Under the pieces are notes generated by a model, which saw nothing but the letters and a program-made list of their open reading frames with translations, did not search any database and was not told the origin of the DNA. 12,758 nucleotides of DNA, from the NCBI GenBank assembly GCA_002291955.1, contig DBBA01000314.1:1-12758 (forward strand), read 5' to 3'. Shown piece by piece: positions 1 through 10,669 of the stretch. A program made the translations under genes and the position numbers. Source of the stretch: Rhodobacteraceae bacterium UBA996. GTDB taxonomy: Bacteria > Pseudomonadota > Alphaproteobacteria > Rhodobacterales > Rhodobacteraceae. Position 1 is the stretch's first letter. Each line of letters opens with the position of its first letter.

Positions 1-1331
1 TGCGGGTGATGACCGACCCGGCCGACTGCGGGCCGGTGACGCTGGCCTTCTGCCAGGACGTGCAGGCGATGGCCCATGACTGGCCCGAGGGCTTCTTCCG
101 CCCCGTCACCTGGCGGATGCGGCGCGCGCTTCCCGATCCGGTGGAACTGGAGCGGGTCACCGCGATCATCGCCGGGGCCAGGGCGCCGGTGATCGTGGCG
201 GGGGGCGGCGTGCATTATTCCCACGCCACCGCCGCACTGCGGGCGTTTGCCGAGGCGCACCGCATCCCGGTGGTGGAGACGCAGGCCGGCAAATCGTCGC
301 TGCCCTGGGACCATCCGCTGAACCTGGGCCCCGTGGGGGTGACCGGCGGGACCCCGGCGAACACGGTCTGCGGGCAGGCCGATGTGGTGATCGGGGTGGG
401 CACCCGGTTCCAGGATTTCACCACCGGGTCGTGGTCGCTGTTCAGGCACCCGAACCGGCGGCTGATCAGCCTGAACGTCAACGCCTATGACGCGGTGAAG
501 CACGGGGCGGAACCCCTGTGCTGCGATGCGCGCACGGGTCTGGACGCGCTGTCGGCCCGGCTGCCGGACACGGTGTTCGCGCCGCCCGCACCCGCGCTCA
601 AGGCGGACTGGTTCGCCACGGTCGATCCGCTGACCGACGCGCCCGCGGATGGCAATGCGCTGCCCACCGACATGCAGGTGATCGGTGCCGTGCAGCGTGC
701 GGCAGGCCCCGACACCGTGGTGATGGGCGCGGCCGGGACGATGCCGGGCGAGTTGCACAAGCTGTGGAAGGCCACGCGCCCGATGTCCTATCACATGGAA
801 TACGGGTTCTCCTGCATGGGCTACGAGATCGCGGGGGCGATCGGCATCAAGATGGCCGAGCCCGACCGCGATGTGGTCTGCATGGTGGGCGACGGCAGCT
901 ACATGATGGCGAATTCCGAACTCGCCACCGCGGTGATGATGGGCATCCCGATCACGCTGGTGATCACCGACAACCGCGGCTTCGGCTGCATCAACCGCTT
1001 GCAGCGCGCGACCGGCGGGGCCGAATTCAACAACCTGCTGGACCACGCGGTGCACGCCCAGCCGTCCCGCATCGACTTTGCCGCCCATGCCGCCAGCATG
1101 GGGGCCGAGGCGGTGCATGTGGCCTCCATCGCCGAGCTCGAGGCGGCACTGGCGCGGGCGCGCACGGCCAAGGGTCCGTTCGTGGCGGTGATCGACACCG
1201 ACCCCTACCCGTCCACCCACCTTGGCGGATCCTGGTGGGAGGTCGCCGTGCCCGAGGTCAGCGACCGCCCCGAGGTGCGCGAGAAGCGCGCCGCCTACGA
1301 GGCTGCCCTGGCCGAAAGGCAGGGGGCATGA
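1..1331 (+). CDS. iolD: 3D-(3,5/4)-trihydroxycyclohexane-1,2-dione hydrolase IolD, 5'-truncated by window edge
   Basis: IolD is a thiamine-diphosphate enzyme of myo-inositol catabolism. It opens the ring of trihydroxycyclohexane-1,2-dione to give 5-deoxy-glucuronate. About 442 residues are visible. The reading frame is open to the window edge (first full codon at 3), so the GTG at 6 is not the real start. Full-length IolD is a little over 600 residues, so the N-terminal pyrimidine-binding domain with the catalytic glutamate is largely outside. Visible are the central domain, with the family-typical stretch QAGKSSLPWDHPLNLGPVGVTGG, here broken as QAGKSSL and GPVGVTGG at about 283-354, and the C-terminal diphosphate-binding domain. 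In the latter the TPP/Mg motif begins GDGSY (GDG at 888-896) and ends about 30 residues later at TDN (966-974). The stop overlaps the next start as ATGA (1328-1331), indicating translational coupling. Identification is by recognition of the IolD family and by the nearby iolB. Confidence 0.95.
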   Translation, partial: RVMTDPADCGPVTLAFCQDVQAMAHDWPEGFFRPVTWRMRRALPDPVELERVTAIIAGARAPVIVAGGGVHYSHATAALRAFAEAHRIPVVETQAGKSSLPWDHPLNLGPVGVTGGTPANTVCGQADVVIGVGTRFQDFTTGSWSLFRHPNRRLISLNVNAYDAVKHGAEPLCCDARTGLDALSARLPDTVFAPPAPALKADWFATVDPLTDAPADGNALPTDMQVIGAVQRAAGPDTVVMGAAGTMPGELHKLWKATRPMSYHMEYGFSCMGYEIAGAIGIKMAEPDRDVVCMVGDGSYMMANSELATAVMMGIPITLVITDNRGFGCINRLQRATGGAEFNNLLDHAVHAQPSRIDFAAHAASMGAEAVHVASIAELEAALARARTAKGPFVAVIDTDPYPSTHLGGSWWEVAVPEVSDRPEVREKRAAYEAALAERQGA

Positions 1332-2524
1332 ACGCCGGGGTCGGGCTGGCCGTGGCGGCGACCGGCGCGGCCTATCTGGACGCCGACGGCTGCGATCTGG
1401 CCGCGTTCACGGCGCTGACGGACCGCACGATCCCGGTCACGGACCTCCGCTTTGCCGCCGAGGTGACGCAGCGGGTGCCCGTCTATGCCGTGCCCGCGCT
1501 GGGCGCGGTGCTGGCCGACCCGGCCGCGCGGCGGGCGCTGATGGCGGAATGGGCCTGGCTGCTGGGTCAGGGGCCAGGCGTGCTGGTGCTGCGGTCGGTC
1601 TGGTCCGACCTTGCCCCCCTTGACCGGGCGACCGCGATCCATGACGCGATCATCGCGGCCGAGAAGGCCGCAAGCGGCGGCCGGGGCGACCATTTCGCGG
1701 CGGCGGGGGCGAACGACCGGATCTGGAACTCGCTCCAGAAGCTGTGCCTGGCCGACCCCGAGGTCTTTGCGCTGTATTTCGGCAGTCCCGCCATCGCGGC
1801 GGTGTGCGAGGCGTGGCTGGGGCCGGCCTACCAGATGACCGCGCAGGTCAACCTGGTGCGGCCCGGCGGCGCGGCGCAGCGGGCGCACCGGGACTATCAC
1901 CTGGGCTTCCAGACAGTGGCGGATGCGGCGCTGTTCCCGGCCCATGTGCATGCGCTGTCGCCGTACCTGACGCTGCAGGGCGCGGTCGCCCATGTGGACA
2001 TGCCCGTGGACAGCGGGCCGACGAAGCTTCTGCCGTTCAGCCAGCTGTATCCCGCGGGGTACCTCGCCTATCACCGCGAGGATTTCCGCGCGCTGTTCGA
2101 GGCGCGCTGCGTGCAGGTGCCGCTTTCCCGGGGCGATGCGGTGTTCTTCAGCCCCGCGCTGTTCCATGCGGGCGGGCAGAACCGCACCGCGGACGTGCAG
2201 CGGATGGCGAACCTGTTGCAGGTGTCCTCGGCCATGGGCCGCGCGATGGAGACGGTGGACCGCACCGCCATGTGCCGCCGCCTGTATCCCGCGATCCGGG
2301 CGCTGCGCGCGGCCGGACGCCTGACCGAGGCCGAGGCGGACGCCGCCATTGCCGCAGCGGCCGAGGGGTATGCGTTCCCCACGAACCTCGACACCGATCC
2401 GCCGGTGGGCGGCCTTGCGCCCGAAACGCAGGCTGCGCTGTTCCGCCGGGCGCTGGCGGCGGGGATGCCGGACGATGCGTTCGGGCAGGCGCTGGACGCG
2501 CAGGCGCAACGGCGCACGGCCTGA
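1328..2524 (+). CDS. Phytanoyl-CoA dioxygenase (PhyH)-family Fe(II)/2-oxoglutarate oxygenase in the inositol operon
   Basis: This 398-residue protein looks like a cytoplasmic non-haem iron oxygenase of the PhyH family, which couples 2-oxoglutarate decarboxylation to substrate hydroxylation. Visible features are an N-terminal GPGVLVLRS strand (83-90), then the double-stranded beta-helix core with HxD at H187/D189 (AHRDYH), the distal iron histidine H280 (ALFHAGGQNR) and, 12 residues later, R292 as likely 2-oxoglutarate ligand (R286 is the alternative). The segment SGPTKLLPFSQ (229-239) is typical of the fold. No signal peptide or membrane segment is seen. The ATG at 1328 overlaps the iolD stop by 4 bases, and iolB follows 13 bases after its stop, so all three are probably one operon. 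The start fits this coupling; the same frame is open upstream to 518 but only as a shadow of iolD. The substrate is unknown; an inositol, an O-methyl-inositol or a related cyclitol is an inference from context only. Confidence 0.85.
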   Translation: MNAGVGLAVAATGAAYLDADGCDLAAFTALTDRTIPVTDLRFAAEVTQRVPVYAVPALGAVLADPAARRALMAEWAWLLGQGPGVLVLRSVWSDLAPLDRATAIHDAIIAAEKAASGGRGDHFAAAGANDRIWNSLQKLCLADPEVFALYFGSPAIAAVCEAWLGPAYQMTAQVNLVRPGGAAQRAHRDYHLGFQTVADAALFPAHVHALSPYLTLQGAVAHVDMPVDSGPTKLLPFSQLYPAGYLAYHREDFRALFEARCVQVPLSRGDAVFFSPALFHAGGQNRTADVQRMANLLQVSSAMGRAMETVDRTAMCRRLYPAIRALRAAGRLTEAEADAAIAAAAEGYAFPTNLDTDPPVGGLAPETQAALFRRALAAGMPDDAFGQALDAQAQRRTA

Positions 2525-2537
2525 GGGGAGACCGAGC

Positions 2538-3362
2538 ATGAGCGAGCTCTTGCGCAAGCCCACCGGCCGGACCGGGCGCATCCACCACATCACGCCGGAC
2601 ACGGCGCGGGGACCGAAGGCACCCCGCTGGTCCTACGTCGGCTTCGACCTGCACCGCCTGTCGCCGGGCGACGCGGTGCAGGCCCCGACCCATGACCGCG
2701 AGGTGATCCTGGTGCTGGTCGAAGGCCGCGCCCGCCTGACCGCCGCGGGTGCGGACTTCGGCGAGTTGGGCGACCGCATGGACGTGTTCGATCGCACGCC
2801 GCCCCATTGCCTGTATGTGCCCGACGGGTCGGCCTGGGCCGCCGTGGCGACCACGCCCTGCACGCTGGCCGTCTGTTCGGCCCCCGGGCGGGGCGGCCAC
2901 CCGGCGCAGGTGATCGGGCCCGCGGGCATCGCGCTGACCGCCCGCGGCAAGGGCACGAACACCCGCCACATCAACAACATCGCGATGGAGGATCGCGATG
3001 TGGCCGACAGCCTGCTGGTGACCGAGGTGTTCACCCCCGCCGGCCACTGGTCGTCCTACCCGCCGCACCGGCATGACGAGGACGCGTTTCCCGACATGAC
3101 CTATCTTGAGGAGACCTATTACCACCGCCTGAACCCCGCGCAGGGCTTCGGCATCCAGCGCGTGTTCACCGAGGACGGGACACTCGACGAGACGATGGCG
3201 GTGGCCGACCACGACGTGGTGCTGGTGCCCGCGGGGCACCACCCCTGCGGCGCGCCCTATGGCTACGAGATGTATTACCTGAACGTCATGGCCGGGCCGC
3301 TGCGGAAGTGGCGCTTTCGCAATCACCCGGACCACGACTGGATCTTCCAGCGCGACACGTAG
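2538..3362 (+). CDS. iolB: 5-deoxy-glucuronate isomerase IolB
   Basis: IolB isomerises 5-deoxy-D-glucuronate, the IolD product, to 5-dehydro-2-deoxy-D-gluconate (DKG), the substrate of the IolC kinase. The 274-residue length fits the family. It is a two-domain cupin. The C-terminal cupin carries the likely metal ligands H177 and H179 in PPHRHDED, E191/E192 in LEETYYHR, and H234/H235 in PAGHHPCG. The ending NHPDHDWIF is also typical of IolB. The ATG at 2538 is preceded by a good ribosome-binding site, AGGGGAG at 2524-2530, starting in the stop codon of the oxygenase gene. The gene closes the visible inositol operon; 89 bases separate it from the LacI-type regulator gene. The other iol genes (iolC, iolE, iolG, iolA) are not in the window. 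Confidence 0.96.
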   Translation: MSELLRKPTGRTGRIHHITPDTARGPKAPRWSYVGFDLHRLSPGDAVQAPTHDREVILVLVEGRARLTAAGADFGELGDRMDVFDRTPPHCLYVPDGSAWAAVATTPCTLAVCSAPGRGGHPAQVIGPAGIALTARGKGTNTRHINNIAMEDRDVADSLLVTEVFTPAGHWSSYPPHRHDEDAFPDMTYLEETYYHRLNPAQGFGIQRVFTEDGTLDETMAVADHDVVLVPAGHHPCGAPYGYEMYYLNVMAGPLRKWRFRNHPDHDWIFQRDT

Positions 3363-3363
3363 G

Positions 3364-3377
3364 GCCGCGCGCGCGGC
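3364..3377. other. Perfect 14-bp GC palindrome just after iolB
   Basis: GCCGCGCGCGCGGC lies two bases after the iolB stop codon and could fold as a 5-bp stem with a GCGC loop. No T-run follows it (next bases are gatccgttg), so a classical intrinsic terminator is doubtful. It may be a weak terminator or a 3'-end stabiliser between iolB and the regulator gene, or simply chance in a CG-rich stretch. I see no convincing promoter in the rest of the 89-bp gap (3363-3451), so the regulator may be cotranscribed with iol. Confidence 0.3.
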
Positions 3378-3451
3378 GATCCGTTGTGGACGGGGGCGGG
3401 CCGGGCCATGCTGGTCCCGACGACGGGGCCCGGAACAGGAAGGCGGGGACG

Positions 3452-4468
3452 ATGCCGGTCACGCTGAAGGATGTCGCGGAACGGGCCGGGGTGTCGCGGT
3501 CGGCGGTGTCGCGCACCTTCACGCCGGGCGCATCGGTGTCGGGCCGGACGCGGGCCAAGGTGGAACTTGCGGCGCGCGAACTGGGCTATGCGCCCAGCGT
3601 GCTGGCGTCGGCCCTGTCCACCGGGCGGACCCGGCTGATCGGGCTGGTCGCCAACAACTTTCACAACCCGCTGTTCCTGCAGGTCTTCGACCGGTTCACC
3701 CGGCTGTTGCAGGACCGCGGGCTGCGGCCCCTTCTGGTGAACCTGACCGAGGAGACGGACCCCGCCCGGTCGGTCCGGCTGGTACGGCAGTATTCGGTCG
3801 ATGCGGTGATCGTCGCGTCATCCACCCTGCCGGACGGGTTCGCCCGTGCGTTCCGCGAGGCGGGCGTGCCGGTGGTGCATGCCTTTGGCCGCCGGTCGGC
3901 CGCGCCCGAGGTGCATGTGGTGGGGATCGACAACGTCGAATGCGGGCGGCTGGCCGCGCGGACCTTCCAGGCGCGGGGTTACCGGCGCGTGGCGTTCCTG
4001 GGCGGCCCGGAACACGCGACCTCGACCCGCGACCGTCGGGCGGGCTTCGCCGAGGAACTGGCGCGGTTGCCCGGCATGGCGCACACGGAAAGCCATGCAA
4101 GCGCCTATACGTTCGAGGCCGGCCGGTCCGAGATGCAGCGCCTGCTGGCCGCCGGGCCGCCCGCCGAGGCGTATTTCTGCGGCGATGACGTGGTGGCGGT
4201 CGGCGCGCTGAGCGCGGTGCGCGATGCCGGGCTGGACGTGCCCGGACAGGTCGGGCTTCTGGGCCTGAACGACATGGAAATGGCGGGCTGGGCCAACATC
4301 GACCTGACGACGATCCGCCAGCCGATCCCCGACATCATCGCGGCATCGGTCGATCTGGCGGTCGCCAGCATCGACGACCCCGCCCGCCCGCCCGAGGCGC
4401 GGCTGTTTGCCTGCGGGATCGTGGAACGCAAGACGCTGCGCCCGCTCGGCGATCCGCGCCCCGCCTGA
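3452..4468 (+). CDS. LacI-family transcriptional regulator
   Basis: A 338-residue LacI/GalR-type repressor. Residues 3-26 (VTLKDVAERAGVSRSAVSRTF) form the helix-turn-helix, and residues 45-60 the hinge region leading into LIGLVANNFHNP, the start of the periplasmic-binding-protein-like effector domain. Later landmarks are GIDNVECGRLAA (158-169), GYRRVAFLGGPEHATSTRDRRAGF (176-199), FCGDDVVAVGAL (242-253) and LGLNDMEMAGW (270-280). The ATG at 3452 has a strong ribosome-binding site, AGGAAGG at 3437-3443, and starts exactly at the HTH, which decides it over upstream in-frame starts. Because it follows iolB in the same direction, it is probably the local inositol regulator, with an inositol pathway intermediate or sugar as effector; it could instead act on the convergent transporter. 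The effector cannot be read from the sequence. Confidence 0.93.
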   Translation: MPVTLKDVAERAGVSRSAVSRTFTPGASVSGRTRAKVELAARELGYAPSVLASALSTGRTRLIGLVANNFHNPLFLQVFDRFTRLLQDRGLRPLLVNLTEETDPARSVRLVRQYSVDAVIVASSTLPDGFARAFREAGVPVVHAFGRRSAAPEVHVVGIDNVECGRLAARTFQARGYRRVAFLGGPEHATSTRDRRAGFAEELARLPGMAHTESHASAYTFEAGRSEMQRLLAAGPPAEAYFCGDDVVAVGALSAVRDAGLDVPGQVGLLGLNDMEMAGWANIDLTTIRQPIPDIIAASVDLAVASIDDPARPPEARLFACGIVERKTLRPLGDPRPA

Positions 4469-4474
4469 GGCGGG
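4460..4474. terminator. Stem-loop at convergent gene junction, possible bidirectional terminator
   Basis: CCCGCC (4460-4465), TGA (4466-4468), GGCGGG (4469-4474) is a perfect 6-bp GC stem whose 3-nt loop is the stop codon of the LacI-type gene. It abuts the stop codon of the convergent small membrane gene (4475-4477). No T-run is present on either side, so function as a terminator is inferred from position and symmetry only. Confidence 0.35.
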
Positions 4475-4890
4475 TCAGACCTTCCAGAACACGAAGGCCG
4501 CCCAGACAAGGGCCAGCGCCAGCCCGCCCCAGACAGGCGTGCCCATCACCAGAAGCCAGCCGATGAACACATAGGCCGACCCCAGAAGCGAGATGAACAG
4601 CCGGTCGCCGCGGGTGGTGGTCAGGCCGAGCACCCCGTCGCGGGGCGCGCCCCCGGGGCGGCGCCATTCCAGCACGCACATCAGAAGGATCAGCGTCAGG
4701 ATCACGCCGAAAAAGGCCAGCGTCGCAGGCGTCCAGGCCATCCAGCCGATCCCGGTGTCCTTGAACGCGGGCGCGGTCCAGTCGAAGCCCGTCTCGGCCT
4801 GCTGGTTCAGCTGACCCCAGCCCTGCGTCTGCTGGGCTGCCGCCGACAGGGGCACCAGCGGCAGGGCAAGAACGGCAAGCGCGCGGCGCA

Positions 4891-4891
<1 letters not shown>
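4475..4891 (-). CDS. glpU: Small DUF2160-type membrane protein of the glycerol ABC transporter (GlpU-like)
   Basis: A 138-residue protein with a signal-like N-terminus (MRRALAVLALPLVPLSAAAQ), a short polar segment rich in Q and W (20-50), and three hydrophobic segments at about 54-74, 98-117 and 119-137. These predict an inner-membrane protein with an exported N-terminal stretch. It resembles the DUF2160 family, which recurs at the end of GlpV-S-T-P-Q-type glycerol transporter operons and is called GlpU in Rhizobium. Its function is unknown; an accessory or assembly role with the permeases is an inference. The start overlaps the permease stop by one base (TGATG at 4889-4893), so it is translationally coupled. 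It is the last gene of the operon and ends 6 bases from the convergent regulator gene. Confidence 0.82.
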
Positions 4892-5715
<824 letters not shown>

Positions 5716-5716
5716 C

Positions 5717-6576
5717 CTATTTCCCCTCGTTCCGGGTCATGACGGTGTAGAACACCCAGGACACGGCCAGCGTGATCAGGAAGTAGATCAGGCTCATCGC
5801 GGCCGCGGGGCCCAGGTCGAACTGGCCAAGGGCGATCTTGACCAGGTCGATCGACAGAAGCGTGGTCGAGTTGCCGGGCCCGCCGCCGGTCAGCACGCTG
5901 ACCTCGGTGTAGATCATGAAGCTGTCCATGAAACGCAGAAGCACCGCGATGGTCAGCACGCGCGACAGTTTCGGCAACTGGATGTAGCGGAACACCGCCC
6001 ATGGGCTGGCCCCGTCGATCTTGGCGGCCTGGTAGTAGGCGTCGGGGATCGACACGAGACCTGCGTAGGTCAGCAGCACCACGAGCGACGTCCAGTGCCA
6101 GACGTCCATCGCGATCAGCGTGATCCAGGCCGCGACCGGATCGCGGGTATAGTTGTAGTCGATCCCCACGACCTGGTTCAGGAAATAGCCCAGAAGGCCG
6201 ATGTCGGGCAGGGCGAAGATGTTCCACATCGCGCCGACCACGTTCCACGGAATGAGCAGCGGCAGCGACATCAGGACCAGGCACACCGGCACCCAGATGC
6301 CGCGGCGCGGCATCGCGAGCGCGATGATGATGCCCAGCGGGATCTGGATGATCAGGATGGTGAAGGTGAAGAACAGCTGCCGCCCCAGCGCCGCCTGAAA
6401 GCGTTCCGAGGTCAGGATTTCCTCGAACCACTTCAGGCCGGACCAGAAGAACTGGTTGTTGCCGAAGGTTTCCTGCACCGAATAGTTCACGACCGTCATC
6501 AAGGGCACGAGCGCGTTGAACGCGACCAGCAGGACGACGGGCGCCACCAGGAACCAGGCGCGCTGGTTTTCGGTCT

Positions 6577-6580
<4 letters not shown>
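5717..6580 (-). CDS. glpP: ABC transporter permease, MalF-like, glycerol-type (GlpP)
   Basis: A 287-residue inner-membrane permease with about six hydrophobic segments (about 9-31, 69-90, 97-118, 152-172, 205-227 and 258-281). The EAA loop is AYYQAAKIDGASPWAVFRYIQ then LPKL (181-204), with the conserved glycine at 190. The segment TGGGPGNSTTLLSI (231-244) is typical of MalF/UgpA-type permeases. Unlike MalF it has no large periplasmic insert. Its ATG (6578-6580) overlaps the stop of the upstream ATPase gene as ATGA, so translation is coupled. It forms the transmembrane pore with the next permease. The name follows the Rhizobium glycerol operon; transport of another polyol is possible. Confidence 0.9.
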
Positions 6581-7649
<1,069 letters not shown>

Positions 7650-7650
<1 letters not shown>

Positions 7651-8708
7651 CAGGCGACCCGCCTTCCGTTGTCGTCGAACCAGAAGCCCCGCGCGGTGTC
7701 GATGCGGAAGGCGTGCGGCTCGCCCACGCGCCAGGGATGGACACCGGGCGACTGTGCGACCCAGGTCGCGGGGCCAAGCGCGAAATGCGCGACGCTTTCC
7801 GATCCCGACAGTTCGGTGATCAGCACCTGCCCCGTGACCGGCACACCAGTGCCGCCTTCGGGCGAGACATGGTGAGGGCGGATCGCGAAATGGTAGCGGC
7901 CGTCGGGCAGGCGGGCGGCGGCGCCCTCGGCCGACCATGTCAGCCCGCCATCGAGCGTCACACGGTCGCCCGACTTGACCGCCGCGGCCACGTTGATCGG
8001 CGGGTCCGAGAACACGCCTGCGGTCGCCAGGTTCCCGGGGTCGCGATAGACCTGCGGCGTCGGCCCGAACTGGGTGATGCGGCCCGCGTCCACCGTGGCC
8101 GTGTGGCCGCCCAGCAGCAGCGCCTCGGACGGTTCGGACGTGGCATAGACGACCGTCGCACCGCGGTCGGCAAAGATCGCGGGCAACTGGTCGCGCAATT
8201 CCTCGCGCAGCTTGTAGTCGAGGTTCGCGAGCGGCTCGTCGAGCAGCACCAGCCCCGCATCCTTGACGATGGCGCGCGCAATCGCCGTGCGCTGCTGCTG
8301 GCCGCCGGACAGCTCTGCCGGGCGGCGCTTCAGCATCGGCGTCAGGCGCAGGATCTCTGCCGCGCGGCCCACGCGCGTCTCGATGTCGGCCTTCGACAGG
8401 CCCGCCACGCGCAGGGGGGACGCGATGTTGTCGAACACGCTCATCGTCGGGTAGTTGATGAAGAACTGGTGCACGAAGCTGACGCCGCGCTTCTGGGGCG
8501 CCACGTCGGTGACGTCGCGGCCGTCCATGAAGACGCGGCCCGTCGTCGGGCGGTCCAGGCCCGCCATCAGCTTCATCAGGGTCGTCTTGCCCGCGCCGGT
8601 GGCGCCCAGAAGGATGTTGAAGCCGCCCGGCTTCAGCGCCAGCGAGGTTTCGTGGATGTGGACCTCGCCGCCCACGCTGCGGGTGACGGCCCGAAGTTCG
8701 ACGGTCAT
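7650..8708 (-). CDS. glpS: ABC transporter ATPase lacking the H-loop histidine (GlpS-type)
   Basis: A 352-residue cytoplasmic ATPase, paralogous to its downstream neighbour. Walker A is GATGAGKTT (35-43), the Q-loop glutamine is Q81 (VHQFFINYPTMS), the signature is a full LSGGQQQR (133-140), Walker B is LVLLDEP (153-159, E158) and the D-loop is ANLD. The H-loop is abnormal: where MalK-type proteins have THD, this protein has T190-S191-E192 (VYATSEPSEAL), so the switch histidine is missing. A C-terminal regulatory domain follows (about 235-352). The ATG at 8708 is chosen because the family N-terminus MTVELRAVT begins there; the ribosome-binding site (AAGG, about 10 bases upstream) is weak. It is 67 bases downstream of the binding-protein gene, with a strong stem-loop between. 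It probably forms a heterodimer with the next ATPase. Confidence 0.92.
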
Positions 8709-8740
8709 GCCCGCGATGCCTTGTCTGTCTGGATTGGGGT

Positions 8741-8768
8741 TCCGGGGGCGGGCGATGCCGCCCCCGGA
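8741..8768. other. 11-bp perfect GC stem-loop between binding-protein and ATPase genes
   Basis: TCCGGGGGCGG (8741-8751) pairs perfectly with CCGCCCCCGGA (8758-8768) around a 6-nt loop, inside the only sizeable gap (8709-8775) of the operon. On the transcribed minus strand it lies 7 bases after the binding-protein stop codon (8776-8778). No T-run follows in the direction of transcription, so full termination is unlikely. Hairpins at this place in binding-protein operons are known to protect the upstream mRNA and lower downstream expression; that role here is inferred. Confidence 0.7.
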
Positions 8769-8775
8769 CGGTTGG

Positions 8776-10527
<1,752 letters not shown>

Positions 10528-10549
10528 CGTCTCCTCCCGTTCAGGTCGT

Positions 10550-10566
10550 TCGGGGTTGCTCCCCGA
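10550..10566. other. Hairpin in the glpV leader
   Basis: TCGGGG (10550-10555) and CCCCGA (10561-10566) form a 6-bp stem with loop TTGCT. It lies about 22 bases upstream of the glpV start codon, just before the ribosome-binding site. A second small hairpin, CCCC (10578-10581) with GGGG (10587-10590), sits next to it. Both would be in the untranslated leader if transcription starts in the AT-rich part. A role in leader structure or mRNA stability is only a suggestion. Confidence 0.4.
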
Positions 10567-10596
10567 TGCCGAACCCTCCCCGCGAAGGGGTGCTTG

Positions 10597-10615
10597 TGTC
10601 AAGTGCGTTGTCAAG
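10597..10615. repeat. Direct repeat TGTCAAG x2, 12-bp period, candidate operator
   Basis: TGTCAAG occurs at 10597-10603 and again at 10609-10615, start-to-start 12 bases. The second copy overlaps the putative -35 element of glpR. Tandem half-sites in a divergent DeoR-family control region make an operator plausible, but the sequence does not match the E. coli GlpR consensus that I know, so binding by GlpR is unproven. Confidence 0.35.
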
Positions 10616-10637
10616 GGGCTTCAGTTATCGCTAATAT
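10608..10637 (+). promoter_or_regulatory. Putative sigma-70-type promoter of glpR
   Basis: TTGTCA (10608-10613), an 18-base spacer and TAATAT (10632-10637) resemble -35 and -10 elements. Transcription would start near 10644, giving a leader of about 26 bases before the ATG at 10670. The match is five of six at -35 and four of six at -10. It is the best candidate in this gap but based on consensus alone. Confidence 0.45.
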
Positions 10638-10669
10638 CCACACATTGGCTGATCGAATGAAAGAAAATC

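Larger units (their letters stand above)
10528..10669. promoter_or_regulatory. Divergent control region between glpV and glpR
   Basis: This 142-bp gap must hold the start signals of both the transporter operon and the repressor gene. The half next to glpR is notably AT-richer than the surrounding DNA (about 10621-10669). It contains a plausible promoter for glpR, a direct repeat TGTCAAG and two GC hairpins towards glpV, listed separately. For the minus strand I find TTGACA twice (10614-10609 and 10602-10597) but no good -10 at the right distance from either. The transporter promoter is therefore not resolved. Confidence 0.75.

Noticed and set aside
6..1331. GTG at 6 as the true start of a 441-residue protein
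   Set aside because: The frame is open to the window edge and the protein begins in the middle of IolD, which is over 600 residues. The gene is truncated by the window.
1295..2602. Antisense open frame of 435 codons opposite the oxygenase gene
   Set aside because: Arginine-, histidine- and glycine-rich translation with no recognisable domain, as expected for the reverse strand of GC-rich coding DNA. The opposite strand carries a clear PhyH-family protein.
10597..10614. The two TTGACA hexamers on the minus strand as -35 boxes for glpV
   Set aside because: The -10 positions 17 bases downstream read ACCCCT and GGAGGG on the minus strand, which do not resemble a -10 element.
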